Below are positions 9,975-22,175 of a DNA stretch of 64,000 bases, in pieces (position 1 is the stretch's first letter; every line of letters begins with the position of its first letter). The notes beneath the pieces were generated by a model, which saw only the letters and a list, made by a program, of their open reading frames with translations, was not told the DNA's origin and did not search any database. A program made the position numbers and the translations under genes. The DNA comes from Cinnamomum chago (taxonomy: Eukaryota > Streptophyta > Magnoliopsida > Laurales > Lauraceae): assembly GCA_038049695.1 (NCBI GenBank), contig CP142456.1, positions 66,553,922 to 66,617,921 of the forward strand, written 5' to 3'.

Positions 9975-12900
9975 ATGACGAGGAGAACTGCGAAAGACGG
10001 AGAAACATCCAAGGCAAGGCGTACAGGACCGTCCTCTGACCTCCTCCCTGCTAAGAAGAGGTCCGGGAAGGAACCAGTGGTAGAGGATGACGTCGAGCGT
10101 GGCCTCGTCCGAATCAACGTCCAGGAGCGTGACCTTCGTTCGGAGTCTGCTCCCCGGAGGGGGGATACCCAGCAGCAACCTGCAGGCCTCCTGACGGGTC
10201 AAGACCAGCGGAGTAAGTCTCCAGCGGTCGATGGACCCTGTCCCTTTGATCAGGTGGAGGATGCTGAGGACGCTGAGGACGAGGAGTATAATCCTAGTGA
10301 TGACTTCGACGACTCCACCCTCCAAGAGATTAGAGCACAGAATGAAGCCCTCAAGGAGAAGGATGCTCTGATCCGCCAGCTCCAGCAGCAGCTGGAGAGA
10401 GCTGCGAGTTCAGCAAGGCAGCGACAGCGGTCTCATCAGGAGCTGTCCCAGCAGCAACGGTCGCGGCAGCAGCGGCGATCGCAACGACAGCACGAAGGGA
10501 GGGTTACTCATGTTAGGCGCACTTCCTCTCCCAAAGAGGATCTGAGGGACATTCTGAACAAGAAAAGGGATGACCGAACCCGAGACGAAGGCTCAAGCAC
10601 CAGCCGGAGCTACTCGAGGAAGGCGTCCGAGACCATTCCGGAGAGCATATATCGTAATCAAGAATGGCTGGACGCGCACATAAGGGAAACGGTCCAGCGC
10701 AACCTGGAGGTAGCCGGCCTCGGCCGAGACCAAAAGGGTGTTTGCTGTGACCCCATTGATCTCGGCGCATCTCCTTTTTCTCGAGACATCAGGAAGTATC
10801 CCCTGCCAAAGAAGTTTACCGTCCCGAGGTTCGTCACTTACGACGGGACTTCGGACCCAGCTACGCATCTCAGGCACTTCTCCTAGAGGATGTCTGTCTG
10901 GGGAGACGAGGGCCATCTAAACTGCCGAGTTTTTTCCTCCAGTTTGGGCGACCTCCCCCTGAAGTGGTTCTGTGCGCTCTCAGAGGGGTCCGTCTCAAGT
11001 TGGCAGCAACTCCAGCAGTCCTTTATGAAGAAGTTCCAGGCCTACAGAGTCCTTCCGAAGACAGATGCAGACATCATGGCCATGAAGATGAAGCAGGGAG
11101 AAAACGTCACCCAGTTCGCCAAACGGTTCTGGGCGGTCTACAGTCAGATTGAGAATTCCAAGGACGAAGTTACCGTCTTCGCATTTCAGAATGCCTTGCT
11201 GCCAGACAGCGATCTTCGCAAGGACCTGGCCAGGAACCCGGTGTCTTCCATACCAGCGCTCATGTCCATCGCCAACCGGTACATCGCCCAAGAGGATGAC
11301 CAGGTCCGTGCTCGGGAAAACCATGGAACCGCGCAGAAGGACCGAGGTGAGAGGCCCTCCAAGAAGGACGGGGGACCGTCTCGAAGCGATGAGCCTCGGC
11401 GAGACGAGTGACGAAGAGGTGAGTCGGACAGACGTTGGGCACCTACCAGCTCGGCAAGGACTCAGATGTTCGCCTCGGCAAGGAGCAAAAGGCCCAGGCT
11501 ATCCGAGGACGCGTATCGGGCGGTCAACACGGTCTTCAAGATGCCAATGCACAAAATCATGTATAAGATCAAGAGAAGGCCGTACTTCAGCTAGCCAGAG
11601 CCCATGCAAGGCGACCCTTTTATCCGAGATCAGACGAAATTCTGCGCTTATCACAAGGAGGGCGGCCACAAGACTGAAGAATGCAGAATACTGCGGTCGC
11701 ATTTGGAGAAGCTTGTCCAGGATGGACACTTGCAAGAGTTTGTCAAGAGAGAAACCCGGGCCGACACCCGAGCCCCTCGCCGAGATGAAGGAGGCCACGA
11801 CAGCGACGAGTCGGAGAAGATCATTAACGTAATCCATTTGGCACCCCCGCCCAAGGGGAGTAACCAAGCTCGTGCCGAAGCCAGGAAAGCCTCTCACGTC
11901 AAGCAGGTCATGGCCGCCGAACTCGGCTCAGCACCAAAAAGAGCTCGGAGGGAGCGGCCCGAAATCAGGTTCACTGACGCAGATTTGGAGGGGGTACAGC
12001 TTCCCCACAACGACCCACTGATTGTTACTCTGAAGTTTGATTGCTCTAAGCAGGGCGTGAAGAATTGCACTGTGAAGAAGGTCCTCGTCGACCCCGGCAG
12101 TTCTTCCGAGGTCCCCTATTTTGATAGCTTCCGAAGGATGGGACTGACGGAGAAGGATCTGCAGGAGGCCCGAGTTCCCCTTATCGGCTTCAGCGCCAAA
12201 CCAGTATACCCCAAGGGGAAGGTGACATTCAAGGTCGGGGCCGGTGGCGCGTCTGTCATGGCAACCTTCATGGTGATCGACGCACCCTCGCCCTACAATG
12301 CTATAGTGGGTAGGTCCTGGCTCCATAGCCTGAAAGCAGTCCCTTCCACCCTCCACCAGAGGCTGAAATTTCCGTGGGAGGGAAAAAACAGCCGAGTTGA
12401 AATCATCACGGTCAGACGAGATCAGCAGGCAGCTAAGCAGTGCTTGACAGCCGTGGTACCCGGGGAGCAAGAGCCCAAGGAGGTCAATGTGGCCGAGATG
12501 GAGAAGAACCTGGAGGAGGAGCTGGATGAGCTCGGCCGAGATCCGGGTAGGAAGAGCGTCGAGGAATTGACCGAAGTCCAGATTGACCCAAAGGACCCGG
12601 ATCGGTTCTTCCTGCTCAGCAGGCAGCTCGGGGAGCCGGAGAGGTCCGAACTGGCCCAGTTCCTGGTGCAGAACAGAGATGCCTTCGCCTGGACACCTCA
12701 AGAGATGCCTGGCATCGACCCCGAGGTAATGTGTCATAGACTAAATGTTGACCCTAACCACAAACCTGTGATGCAGAAGGCCCGCAGGACTGGGGTCCCG
12801 CAGACCGAAGCCATCATTGAGGAAGTGGAAAAGCTGCTTGAGGCCGACGCCATCAGAGAGGTTCAATACCCGACCTGGCTAGCCAATCCGGTGGTCGTCA

Positions 12901-15842
12901 GGAAGAAGACTGGCAAGTGGAGGGTGTGCGTCGACTTTACCGACCCCAACAAAACCTGTCCCAAGGACAGCTTTCCCCTACCAAAGATTGACCAGTTGAT
13001 CGACGCCACGGCCGGGCACGACAGAATGAGTTTCCTTGATGCCTACCGCGGCTATCACCAGATTCCGCTGTATGGGCCAGATGAAGAGAAGACAGCTTTT
13101 ATCACGCCCAGAGGAACCTACTGCTATAAGGTGATGCCGTTTGGGCTAAAGAATGCGGGCGCCACCTACCAGAGACTCGTCACCAAGATGTTCCACGGTC
13201 AGCTCGGCAAGACGATTGAAGTTTACATCGATGATATGGTGGTCAAATCTGAGAAAGCGCAGAACCACTTGGCAGACCTGGCTGAGGTCTTTGCCACTCT
13301 GAAGAAGTTCAAGCTCAAACTCAATGCCTCTAAGTGCGCTTTTGGCGTCGGATCTGGCAAATTTCTGGGAAGCTTGGTCACGCGCAGAGGAATAGAAGCG
13401 AATCCAGATCAGATCTCGGCCATCCTCAGGGTGCAGAGTCCCACCTCGGCAAAGGAGGTCCAAAAGCTCACTGGGATGTCAGCGGCACTAAATCGCTTCA
13501 TCAGCAAATCCTCAGATAAGTGCCGACCTTTCTTTCAGGTACTTAGAAAAAATTCTAAATTCCAATGGACTCCAGAATGTGACCATGCCTTACAGCAGCT
13601 TAAAGGTTACCTCTCTTCATCACCACTGCTATCAACTCCGGTCCACGGAGAAACCCTGTATCTGTACTTGTCGGTCTCGGATCACGCGGTCAGCTCGATC
13701 CTCATCCGAGAAGAGGACAAGATCCAAAAACCCGTCTACTATACGAGCAAGACCATGATTGACGCCGAGACCAGGTACTTGCCACTCGAGAAGCTCGCGT
13801 TGGCACTCGTTAGTGTCTCACGGAAGCTCTCTCATTACTTTCAAACACATACAATAGTGGTTGTTACGGAACATCCACTTAAGTCTGTTTTTAGAAAAGC
13901 TGATTTTTCAGGAAGAATCTCGAGATGGGCCTTCAAACTGGGGCAGTATGAGATTCAATATCAGCCCCGGACAGCGATAAAAGCCCAGGTTCTGGCAGAT
14001 TTCCTTGCCGAGTTTGATTCAAGTTCGGCACCAACCCAGCTCGGCACCGAACTGGGGGGCAAAGAGCATGAGGCGCCCACGGGCTCTGAACAATCACAAT
14101 GCCAAGCCGATACCCCAGTTTGGAAAGTCTTCGTCGACGGATCTTCCACCTCGAGAAGAGCCGGGGCAGGAGTTGTCCTCCAATCGCCAGAACGACTGGT
14201 CATCGAGTAGGCTCTGACCCTAGATTTCAAGGCATCAAACAATGAAGCTGAGTATGAAGCACTTTTAGCCGGACTGAATAGCGCCAAAATCCTCGGGGCT
14301 CAACAGCTGGTGGTCTTCAGCGACTCACAGTTGGTGGCAAACCAGCTGACTGGGGGCTACCAAGCTCGCGACGATCGGATGGCCGCGTATTTAGCCCTGG
14401 CAAAGAAGCTGCTCTCACAGTTCCAGTCAGCTGAAATCAGGCAGATAGGCAGAGAAGCAAACTCTCACGCCGACGCCCTAGCAAACTTGGCCAGCGCTGT
14501 TGAGGCAGGAAGAAAGAGGAGCAATGACGTCGGATCGTTAGCTGCGCCTAGCATTGAGCTCCGTCCACCTCGGGATGTGTTGTGCCTCGGTCTCGGTCCG
14601 AGTTGGATGGACCCCATTATCACCTACCTTAAGGACGACAGGCTTCCCGAGGACCGTGGCGAGGCCTATCGAGTCAGACTCAAGGCAGCTCGGTTCTGGC
14701 TATCTCCCGAGGACAAGCTCTACAGAAAATCGTTCTCGGGACCGTACCTTCAGTGCGTCCATCCAAGCAAGGTCGAAGACCTCCTTTTTGAGATACATGA
14801 AGGAATCTGTGGGAGTCACATCGGGGGAAGGTCCCTGGCCTATCGCGCCATCAACCAAGGCTACTGGTGGCCGTACATGCAGAAGGATGCGCAGGTATAC
14901 GCGAGGAAGTGCGAGAAGTGTCAGAAGTTCTCTCACTCTCTCCATCAGCCAGCACAGGACCTCAGCCCACTCTTTAGCCCGTGGCCGTTCGCTCAATGGG
15001 GGCTCGACATTGTGGGACCACTCCACCGAACTCCGGGGAACAAGAGATGGCTCATCGTGGCTACTGACTACTTCACTAAATGGATCGAAGCAGAACCACT
15101 GTCATCCATCACGGAGCGGGACTCCAAGAGTTTCGTATGGAAAAATGTCATCACAAGGTTCGGCATTCCTAGAGCGTTGATCTCGGACAACGGAACTCAG
15201 TTCGACTCCAAGCTCTTCAAGACCTTCTGCCTGGAGCTCGGCATCCGAAACCATTACTCCACTCTAGCTTACCCACAGAGTAACGGCCAGGCCGAGATCT
15301 CCAACAAGGTGATCCTCGATGGGCTCAAGAAACGGCTGGACCAAGCCAAGGGGAGATGGGTGGAGGAACTTCCAAGCGTCCTATGGGCATACAGAACTAC
15401 TCCAAGACGTTCCACTTCGGCTACCCCCTTCTCACTTGCCTATGGCATAGAAGCGGTCATCCCTCTGGAGATCGGCCTGCCTACTATGAGGTCCAAGCTT
15501 TTTGACCAAGGCCAGAACGAAACCAACGTGGTCAGGGAGCTGGATTTAGCGGACGAGCGAAGGGAAGCAGCTGCAGTTAGGCTAGCCGTCTACCAGCAGC
15601 AGCTAGCCAGGGGCTATAACCAGAACGTCAGAGAGAGGAAGTTCTCTGTAGGAGAATTGATTCTCAAGAAGGCACTCCCGGGAGACAAGGATCCGAATCA
15701 AGGAAAGCTGGCGCCGAATTGGCATGGCCCGTTTAAAGTCACTTCCATCGCTGGGCGGTCAGCTTATCGGCTCGAAGACATGGAAGGACGGCCGCTACCG
15801 AGACCATGGAACGCGTCACACCTCAAGAAATTCTATTTTTAG
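9975..15842 (+). mobile_element. gag-pol region of Gypsy copy 1 (broken fossil)
   Basis: Parts in order, with rough nucleotide spans: a Gln/Arg-rich N-terminal gag region, then the capsid-type gag core (10780-11300, with SFMKKFQAYR); a zinc-knuckle-like Cys/His cluster (about 11640-11690); protease (12050-12330); reverse transcriptase (12880-13400, with YIDD near 13230 and PFGLKNAGATY near 13140); RNase H (13620-13900); archaeal-type RNase H (14120-14520, VFVDGSS start); integrase with an HHCC zinc region (14800-14930) and a catalytic core ([24 protein letters not shown]; 15000-15330). All parts are present in normal order, but the reading is interrupted about three or four times, so this is a dead copy. 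Gag and pol domains of this lineage are normally made as one or two polyproteins. Confidence 0.92.
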
Positions 15843-15957
15843 TCTCTGTACCTGTACAACGCTTCTGGATTTAATAGAACTATGTTCGTTTTCGATTTGG
15901 GGCAAGTTGGTGATCAATGGCAATGTGACAGTGACAATGGTGTGAATATGGAGGACC

Positions 15958-16341
15958 GTCTAAGGTTGGCACTCAGCCACCTAGATGAGTAGCCGAAACG
16001 GCCGATGTCTAAGGTTGGCACTCAGCCACCTAGATGAGTAGCCGAAACGGCCGATGTCTAAGGTTGGCACTCAGCCACCTAGATGAGTAGCCGAAACGGC
16101 CAATGTCTAAGGTTGGCACTCAGCCACCTAGATGAGTAGCCGAAATGGCCAATGTCTAAGGTTGGCACTCAGCCGCTTAGATGAGTAACCGAAACGGCCG
16201 ATGTCTAAGGTTGGCAGTCAGCCACCTAGATGAGTAGCTGAAACGGTCGATGTCTAAGGTTGGCACTCAGCCTCCTAGACGAGTAGCCGAAATGGCCAAT
16301 GTCTAAGGTTGGCACTCAGCCACCTAGACGCAAAGCTGAAA
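15958..16341 (+). repeat. 49-bp tandem repeat in Gypsy copy 1
   Basis: Nearly eight units of 49 bases, each starting GTCTAAGGTTGGCACTCAGC, with a few substitutions. It lies just after the integrase region and before the reverse-strand gene. Tat-lineage elements often carry tandem repeats in this interval. Confidence 0.95.
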
Positions 16342-16691
16342 TGGCACAATTCCCGTTAGGGCATGACGGCTATGCTGCCGAGATGATTAGCGCCAATGAT
16401 GTGTCCTGACCTAATCGGTTCATTTCAATCCGAGCCCTTACGCTTGTGGGATTGTGTGGAATTGTGCAAAATAGAAAACGGAATTGTGTGAAAAAGAAAC
16501 AACAAGCCAAGCCCAAAAGCCAACATAACATCATAAGCTAGCAAGAACACAAAGGAGACAAGCACGGGAAGGGAATCAAAAGTCCATTGATATTGATAAA
16601 TCATCAATACGTACATCAAATTTTTCATTACATTTTTTATTTCGGGTGTTGTTCTCATACAAGACAGAAAGCAAAACAAAGGTTACATTCT

Positions 16692-18918
16692 TCATAACAA
16701 ATGACACTCAGGTCGACGGTCCGGCCTCCGAATCAACAATAACAACCACGGCAACGTCTTCTGGAGGAGCGGCAGCGTCATCCAGAGGACCGCTTCAGAG
16801 GGAGGATTCGGTATAGGCTCGGCCGGAATCTCAGGAGGCGGTGGAGCAGGAGTCTCGGCTGAAGGCGTGGCAGTCTCGGCTGAAGGCGTGGCGGTCTCGG
16901 CTGAAGGCGTGGCTGCGAGGGCAGTTTGTCCAAACTCAGGAGGATTCAAAAACAAAGGATGGTCCTCTTGATACCCCAATTCCTTGAGTATGGTACGACA
17001 ACCGAGCTTAAATATTTTTGGGCTTAGCCCCAGGATTTGCTCGGTGTAGTTTCGGCCTGCGTCCGCTGCCCCTTCCAGAAAGGCAGCGCTGGCTTCGACC
17101 TGGGAAGACGCCAGAAGATCTTCTTTTGCCTTTTTCTCCCCCTCCAGCTCGGCTGCCAGCCCAGCAAGGTCGGCTGCCAGCCCCGCCGCTCGTTTCTCCT
17201 CGGCGATGAGTTTGCCTTGCAGCTCATAATGATCCGACTTGATCTTGCAAAGCTCGCTTACCATTAGCTCGGCCTTCTTTGCCTCCACCTCCACCAGCTC
17301 CAGACATTTTGCCTTCCACTTTGCTTTAACCTTCTCTTTCTCCTCCGTCATCCGACTCAGCCGGCCGTCATCTTCCATTATTCTGTCCATGACTATTTGA
17401 AGCCTTTGGACGGTCTGCAAAGAAGCAAACGAGGGCAACTTAGTACGAAGTGAGAATTCAGAGACCCATTACCAAAGGGGTTCGGCACTCACCGCGAGAG
17501 AGTGCTGCATCGTTCTCATGAGCAGCTGGGGGCTATCCTCTGATTTGTGCCTCTCCATGTCTTTGGGGAGCGCACAAGCTCGGTCGAGCGCCGCGATGAC
17601 AGCCGGGCTCCCCACCAGCCTGTCTTCAACATTCAGGGGCCTCCCCCTTCGCAGCTCAAGGTCCGGGATGAAGGTTGCCGGCTCGGCCGAGGACGCTGCT
17701 GCTTGGGACTCGGCCTGGGGCTCGGGACGCCGCTCCACCAGGGGTAACGCCGGGATTGGCGCTACACTCGTCGCCCTCTCCCTAGCAGCCTGGGGGGGCG
17801 TTGCCGCGGTCGCTCCTCCTGAGCCGGTTCCTTCCCCTTCGCCCTCTTCCTGGGCCTCTCCCGCTCCGTGTCGGCAGGGGGCGGGCCTCGACGCCTGTAG
17901 GGACGATTGTGCCGGAAGGGATTGGCTCGGCCCTGAGAGCCGTCGTCCTCCCACCGAACACAGCGTCCGCCAAATTCAACGGCTGGTAGGAGGGCCTGCG
18001 TCTCTCCATCTCCTCGGTGCTGGAAGAATAGTCCTCAACCTCCGCGATGGGGTCGTATTCGGCTACAGCTGCCGGAGTGGATGCTTCGGCGACTGAAACG
18101 CCCTTGCTCGCAGCCTCGGCAAGGGCAAGGACTATGTCTCCTGGGCGACCGGACTTCCGTGTGTACGACACGTATCTCGGCTCGTACCTTAGGAGGGAAT
18201 AGGCAGCCCTGGTATGGTGGCCACGGTAGCGATACACCTTGTTCAGCCAAGGCGCGTGTCTCCTCCAACCGTTTAGCTAGGCCTCGCGTTTGCGCTGAGG
18301 AAGACCTGTAGAAAATGTCCAAAAATTAGAGACCGGCAGCAGAAATCAAGAAAGAAAAGTCCGAAGTCCAGTAAGGGTTAAATTTTTACTCGGCGGGGTC
18401 CCAAAGATCCGCGGAACCGGCACCCTCCTGGTCACCTCGGTCTCGGTCTCGCCGAACTCCCAGTTCCCCGAGACGAGCAGGCGGTCATCCCCGGCGTATT
18501 TGTTGGAGTCCTCCAACGCCGTGACGAGGGGTTGGCACTTCGCCTTGACGCGAAGGTAATAAGTGCCCCCCTCCCGCGATTTGCAGATGTCATATATATC
18601 TTCTATGTCATGGACGCCGAGACTGATATCTAGAATCTTGTTCAGTTCGGCGACGCCCATGATGATCTTATAGCCATTGGGCATTAATTGACAAGGGCTA
18701 AGATTCCAGGTCTGCAAGCAGGACCTAAGGAGGGGAAGCAAGGGGAATCTGACCCCACCCTCGATGATGGCTATCAGAGGGAACGGCATCCAGCCATTGT
18801 GAAATGCATAGACGGAGGGATCGGCTGCCATGATCCGAACATCGTTCGGAATCATGTAGGTTCTCCTGAGTTCTGCCAGGCCCGCCTGAGAATCTATCCA
18901 GTGGGTGAAAACCCCCAT
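16692..18918 (-). mobile_element. Reverse-strand extra gene of Gypsy copy 1 (transposon-protein type, spliced)
   Basis: On the minus strand, opposite to gag-pol, coding blocks run from MGVFTHWIDS near 18918 to a Pro/Ala-rich tail near 16760. Block 1 (18918 to about 18385) has IIEGGVRFPLLPLL, LSPCQLMPNGYKIIMGVAEL and SGNWEFGE, the look of the Pfam 'putative gypsy type transposon' (Transposase_28) family. A splice acceptor (TTTCTACAG) near 18308 and donors of GT type suggest introns. A middle block has basic and acidic low-complexity sequence; the last block (17410-16900) is a Glu/Lys/Ala-rich coiled coil followed by LGLSPKIFKLGCRTILKELG. Reverse-strand extra frames are known for the Tat lineage; their role is unknown. 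I cannot tell whether this copy is still complete. Confidence 0.7.
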
Positions 18919-19570
18919 CTCTAAATCTAAGAAGCCCTAACGAAGCCCTAGAGAGGCGGAAACAGGACGGAGAGATGGAGGGCAGGACCTTAAAAGCCAA
19001 GCCAGAAACGTAAACAGACAAGAGAATTGAAGGAGACTCACTAGGCAGTCAGACTGACGGACGGATTGCAGACGATGACCACAGGAAGACAACTAGGAGT
19101 CCTGTTCTGAGGTGGTGACGCTTGTTCTGGCCTGGTGGCGCTGGATCTAGCAGGGAGCAAGGGCTTTCTAGCAGCTAGCAGAGGGCACGAGAGATTGAGA
19201 TCGAAAATGGAGAGAAGACGAGCTCAGACGTATTTAAGGTGAGGGGATGGGCGCCATCCCAAAAAATCAAATGAAAGGCATGCGGGGTGTCGTCTCGATT
19301 GACTCCCCACGCCGCCTAGAAGTGACAAGGGGACCTTATGGACGTTGACGCGTGGCGCGGTCGGTACGCCTTCCGACGCTAGGCATGATGGCCTCGTTTG
19401 GCGCTCCCATTGATTGCCTCGGGCAGCCAAAGCGACGGCGGCGCCCTAAGCCGAGTTGCCAGGGCCTTTAGCTGGAGAACGCCTGGGAAATAAATGCTGG
19501 ACGATTGCTAAATGGCTTCGAAAGACACGTCCAGCTCTCGACCTCAGAGCCTGGGGAAGCCCTAGAGGCC

Positions 19571-19587
19571 GAGAGCTGGGGGGCTAT
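19571..19587 (+). other. Polypurine tract of Gypsy copy 1
   Basis: GAGAGCTGGGGGGCTAT directly precedes the 3' LTR. The same G6 core, in reverse, precedes the 3' LTR of Gypsy copy 2. Confidence 0.85.
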
Positions 19588-20257
19588 TGTGTGGGGACCA
19601 CTTTGTGAACCAGCTCCCTCTGATATCGGCGGAACAAGCCCGCCTCTGTCTCGGACGCGGACCCTGTGTGACTTCGGTTTCGGTGCCATATGCCGATACC
19701 GGGGAAACGTCGTTCAGTTCGGCCACGCCACCCCATCCAGTCTCGGCCATGCGGAGATACACTTGTATCCATCAGAACAGGGCCCAAGAAAGGGATTCGA
19801 TGAGACCTTAGCCGTCTATAGATCAGGGCAAGGTCAGGCCCAATGTGACTGGCATTAAATGCAGCATGGGCTGATCGGACTCGCATTAAATGCAAAGAGG
19901 GCTGTGATGGACCTTCATTAATGACTTTGTGGGCTGACAAGACCCAGGTCACATCACAAAGCCCACTGGCACATTCACAAAGACTGTTCCTTATAAAAAG
20001 CACGAACCATACTGAGAGGAGGGTAAGCATTCTCTTACTAAGAACCAGAGTTCTTTCCTGTCTTTCTCCTCTTCTTCTTCTCCGATCGCTCTTGCTGACT
20101 TAAGCATCGGAGAGCCCTGCGCTGCCCACAGCCAGGGTCCTCTGACCCTTGTCTTTCTTCCCTTCCAGGTTCAGGCCGTCGCAGCTACCTCTTCCATGCA
20201 TTGAGTAAGTCCTAGAAGGCTTCCTGATCTTGTGAGTATTTTATTCTTGCACTTACA
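19588..20257 (+). repeat. 3' LTR of Gypsy copy 1
   Basis: 670 bases, TG...CA, with about six substitutions and no indels relative to 9258-9927. It ends directly against the PP2C relic. Confidence 0.95.
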
Positions 20258-20366
20258 AATCACTAGCTGATATGGCCAATCTAAGGCATGTTGCTGCACA
20301 GGGGAATGGAAGTAGCGCGCCTCTTTCTGACCACCATGAACCTACTGTCAGCAGCATGTATGTACT
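20258..20366 (-). pseudogene. PP2C relic, middle exon, cut by Gypsy copy 1
   Basis: The minus-strand translation gives IHAADSRFMVVRK, then after a one-base frame change EARYFHSPVQQHALDWPYQL. Active plant PP2Cs read LHAVNLGDSGFMVVR...FRSPVQQHDFNFTYQLE here. A few residues are deleted around HAADS and the Gly of DSGF is Arg. The Gypsy element entered just after YQL, and the sequence resumes at 9257. The exon lies 3' of the exon at 20443-20663, with a short intron between. Confidence 0.8.
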
Positions 20367-20442
20367 GTCACTAGAAACACGACACTTCGGCTCAATCTCC
20401 AAATGATTATTTCGAAAGTGAAATTTGAGTCAAAATAGTTAC

Positions 20443-20663
20443 CTTATCTCCAAGTGTAGCGATAGATGCTGTTGACTATCCTATAGCTCTTGTATTGGAC
20501 AAGGCTTTCTGTAATACGTTCCTAAGATCAATGGCACCTTTAGGCTCATTATTGATTGCACGCATTGCAGTATTGATGAGTTGCAAAGAAAATTTTCCCA
20601 CATCAACACCCCTGTTGGCCCAAGCATCAACACCACCGTATGCCACACCAAAGGCTTGGTATT
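20443..20663 (-). pseudogene. PP2C relic, N-terminal catalytic exon, right part lost to insertion
   Basis: On the minus strand: YQAFGVAYGGVDAWANRGVD, then GKFSLQLINTAMRAI and KALSNTRAIG, stop, STASIATLGDK, then a GTAACT donor. The active family reads GVADGVGGWADVGVDAG...AHSKTKAxGSSTACI. The invariant metal-binding Asp of VADG is Tyr, and one Ser codon of GSSTA is TAG. The exon is split: its 5' part lies at 32093-32189 on the other side of Gypsy copy 2, and the shared GTATT is that element's target duplication. Confidence 0.88.
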
Positions 20664-21496
20664 TGTAAGTGCAAAAAATATACTCACAAATATAAAGGGG
20701 TGCCTCAAGGGACTTATCCAAAAGATCAGAAGAAGAGCTGCTCGATCTGAGAACCTGAAAGGGAAGAAGAAGAGGAAGAAGACGTCAAAGGACCCTGGCC
20801 GTGGGCAGCGCAGGGCTCTCCGATGCCTGAGTGAGTGCAGGTTGGAGAAGAATGGGGGAATGTCAAGAGCGTTTTTGCTTGTAAGTGTGCATACCTCTTC
20901 TTGGGTGGTTCTTTACCTTATATGAGAGAGTTCCTTAACGCCTGCATGAATGGGCCCAGTGATCTGACTGCTGGGGTCTTGTCAGCCCATAGAGTCATTT
21001 AACAGGGGTCCATCACAACCCGCATTGCATTGAATGAGGGTCCGATCAACCCATACTGCATTAAATACTAATCACATTGGGCCTGATCCTGTCCTGACTT
21101 GCTGGCGGCTGAGATCCCATCGGATCCTGTCTCGGGCCCTGTCCCAATGTGGCCGCAGCCATTGGATATGGCTTTGCCAGGGATTTGGTAAGGATGGATG
21201 ACTGGGATGACATATTTGTCCTGTCAGCGTGTGCATCCATCCCGCCACGTGTCCTGCATAGGACGTGGCTGTCAGGCCCTGCCTTGGTTGGGCGGCTTAT
21301 GGCGCCCCTATTGGCGCACCGCCGAGGCCGAACTAGACGTGGCAGGAGTATAGCCGAAGTGAGATCGACTGATTATAATCGAGACCAACAATAGAGTTGC
21401 CGAAACCGAAGTGATGCAGGAGCAAGTAAATAAATCCGTGGTCGTGGTCGTGACCCTAGCGGATGTCCTTGCCGAGATCAGGGACACCCCCACACA
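20664..21496 (-). repeat. 3' LTR of Gypsy copy 2
   Basis: 833 bases; on the plus strand it starts TGTAAGTGCAAA and ends CCCACACA. About 97% identical to 31260-32092. Confidence 0.95.
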
Positions 21497-21517
21497 ATAG
21501 CCCCCCGGCTCTTGACC
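21497..21517 (-). other. Polypurine tract of Gypsy copy 2
   Basis: On the minus strand GTCAAGAGCCGGGGGGCTATT directly precedes the 3' LTR; it shares the G6CTAT core with copy 1. Confidence 0.85.
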
Positions 21518-22175
21518 TCTAGGGTTACCCAAGTCTGAGGTTGAGAGCTGAGCTGGCACTCAAAGTTGTTCGGTATTCACCTCGAAATTACTTTCCAATT
21601 AAGGGTACTAATGGTTCAGTTCAATGTGTCGTCGCCGCTTCGCTTGCCCGAGGCAATCAAAGGGATGAAAAATGCGGGGATCATGATTGATGTGGGCAGA
21701 CGGACCATCAGCGCCACGCGTCACCATCCGAAGGGCCTCATTGTCACTTCGAGGCGGCGTGCAGTGCAAGTCGATACGACATCTCGCACGCGTTTTGCTT
21801 TGAATTTCGGAATGGCGCCCATCTCTGTCTTTTATATTCAGTCTGATTCGCCTCTTGCCATCTTTTACTTCTGCTGGCCCTTTGTTAGAAACCAGAATCA
21901 GAACCAGTCTGCCTGCTGCTAGAACTTCCGGTACTTTGCTAGAGACAGAAAAAGAACTTCCGACCCTTCATCCTGCGCTTGCCAGTTGCAGCTGTCTAGC
22001 CAGCCAGCGCCGTTTACCATAACCTGGTCTCGCCTCTGTCGAACCAGTGAGTGCTTCTCTCCGATTCTTTTTTCATTTACATCCCTGGCCTACTTCTAGG
22101 GTTTCCGACCTGTCCCCTCTTCTGCTCTGTACCTGCCCCTTCTTAGAGCTTCGCTAGAGTTTCTTAGACTTAGAA

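Larger units (their letters stand above)
9258..20257 (+). mobile_element. Ty3/Gypsy LTR retrotransposon, Tat lineage, copy 1 (fossil)
   Basis: An 11.0-kb element with 670-base LTRs at both ends, both TG...CA, a primer site right after the 5' LTR and a purine tract right before the 3' LTR. Internal order: gag, protease, reverse transcriptase, RNase H, a second archaeal-type RNase H, integrase, a 49-base tandem repeat, then an extra gene on the opposite strand. The dual RNase H places it in the Tat lineage. Flanks are GATCA (left) and AATCA (right), a target duplication with one mismatch. I count about 6 differences between LTRs (0.9%). At the often-used 1.3e-8 substitutions per site per year that is roughly 0.3-0.4 million years, older if this plant evolves slowly. 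Structure is complete, but the coding region is broken in about three or four places. It lies within a PP2C relic. Confidence 0.95.
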
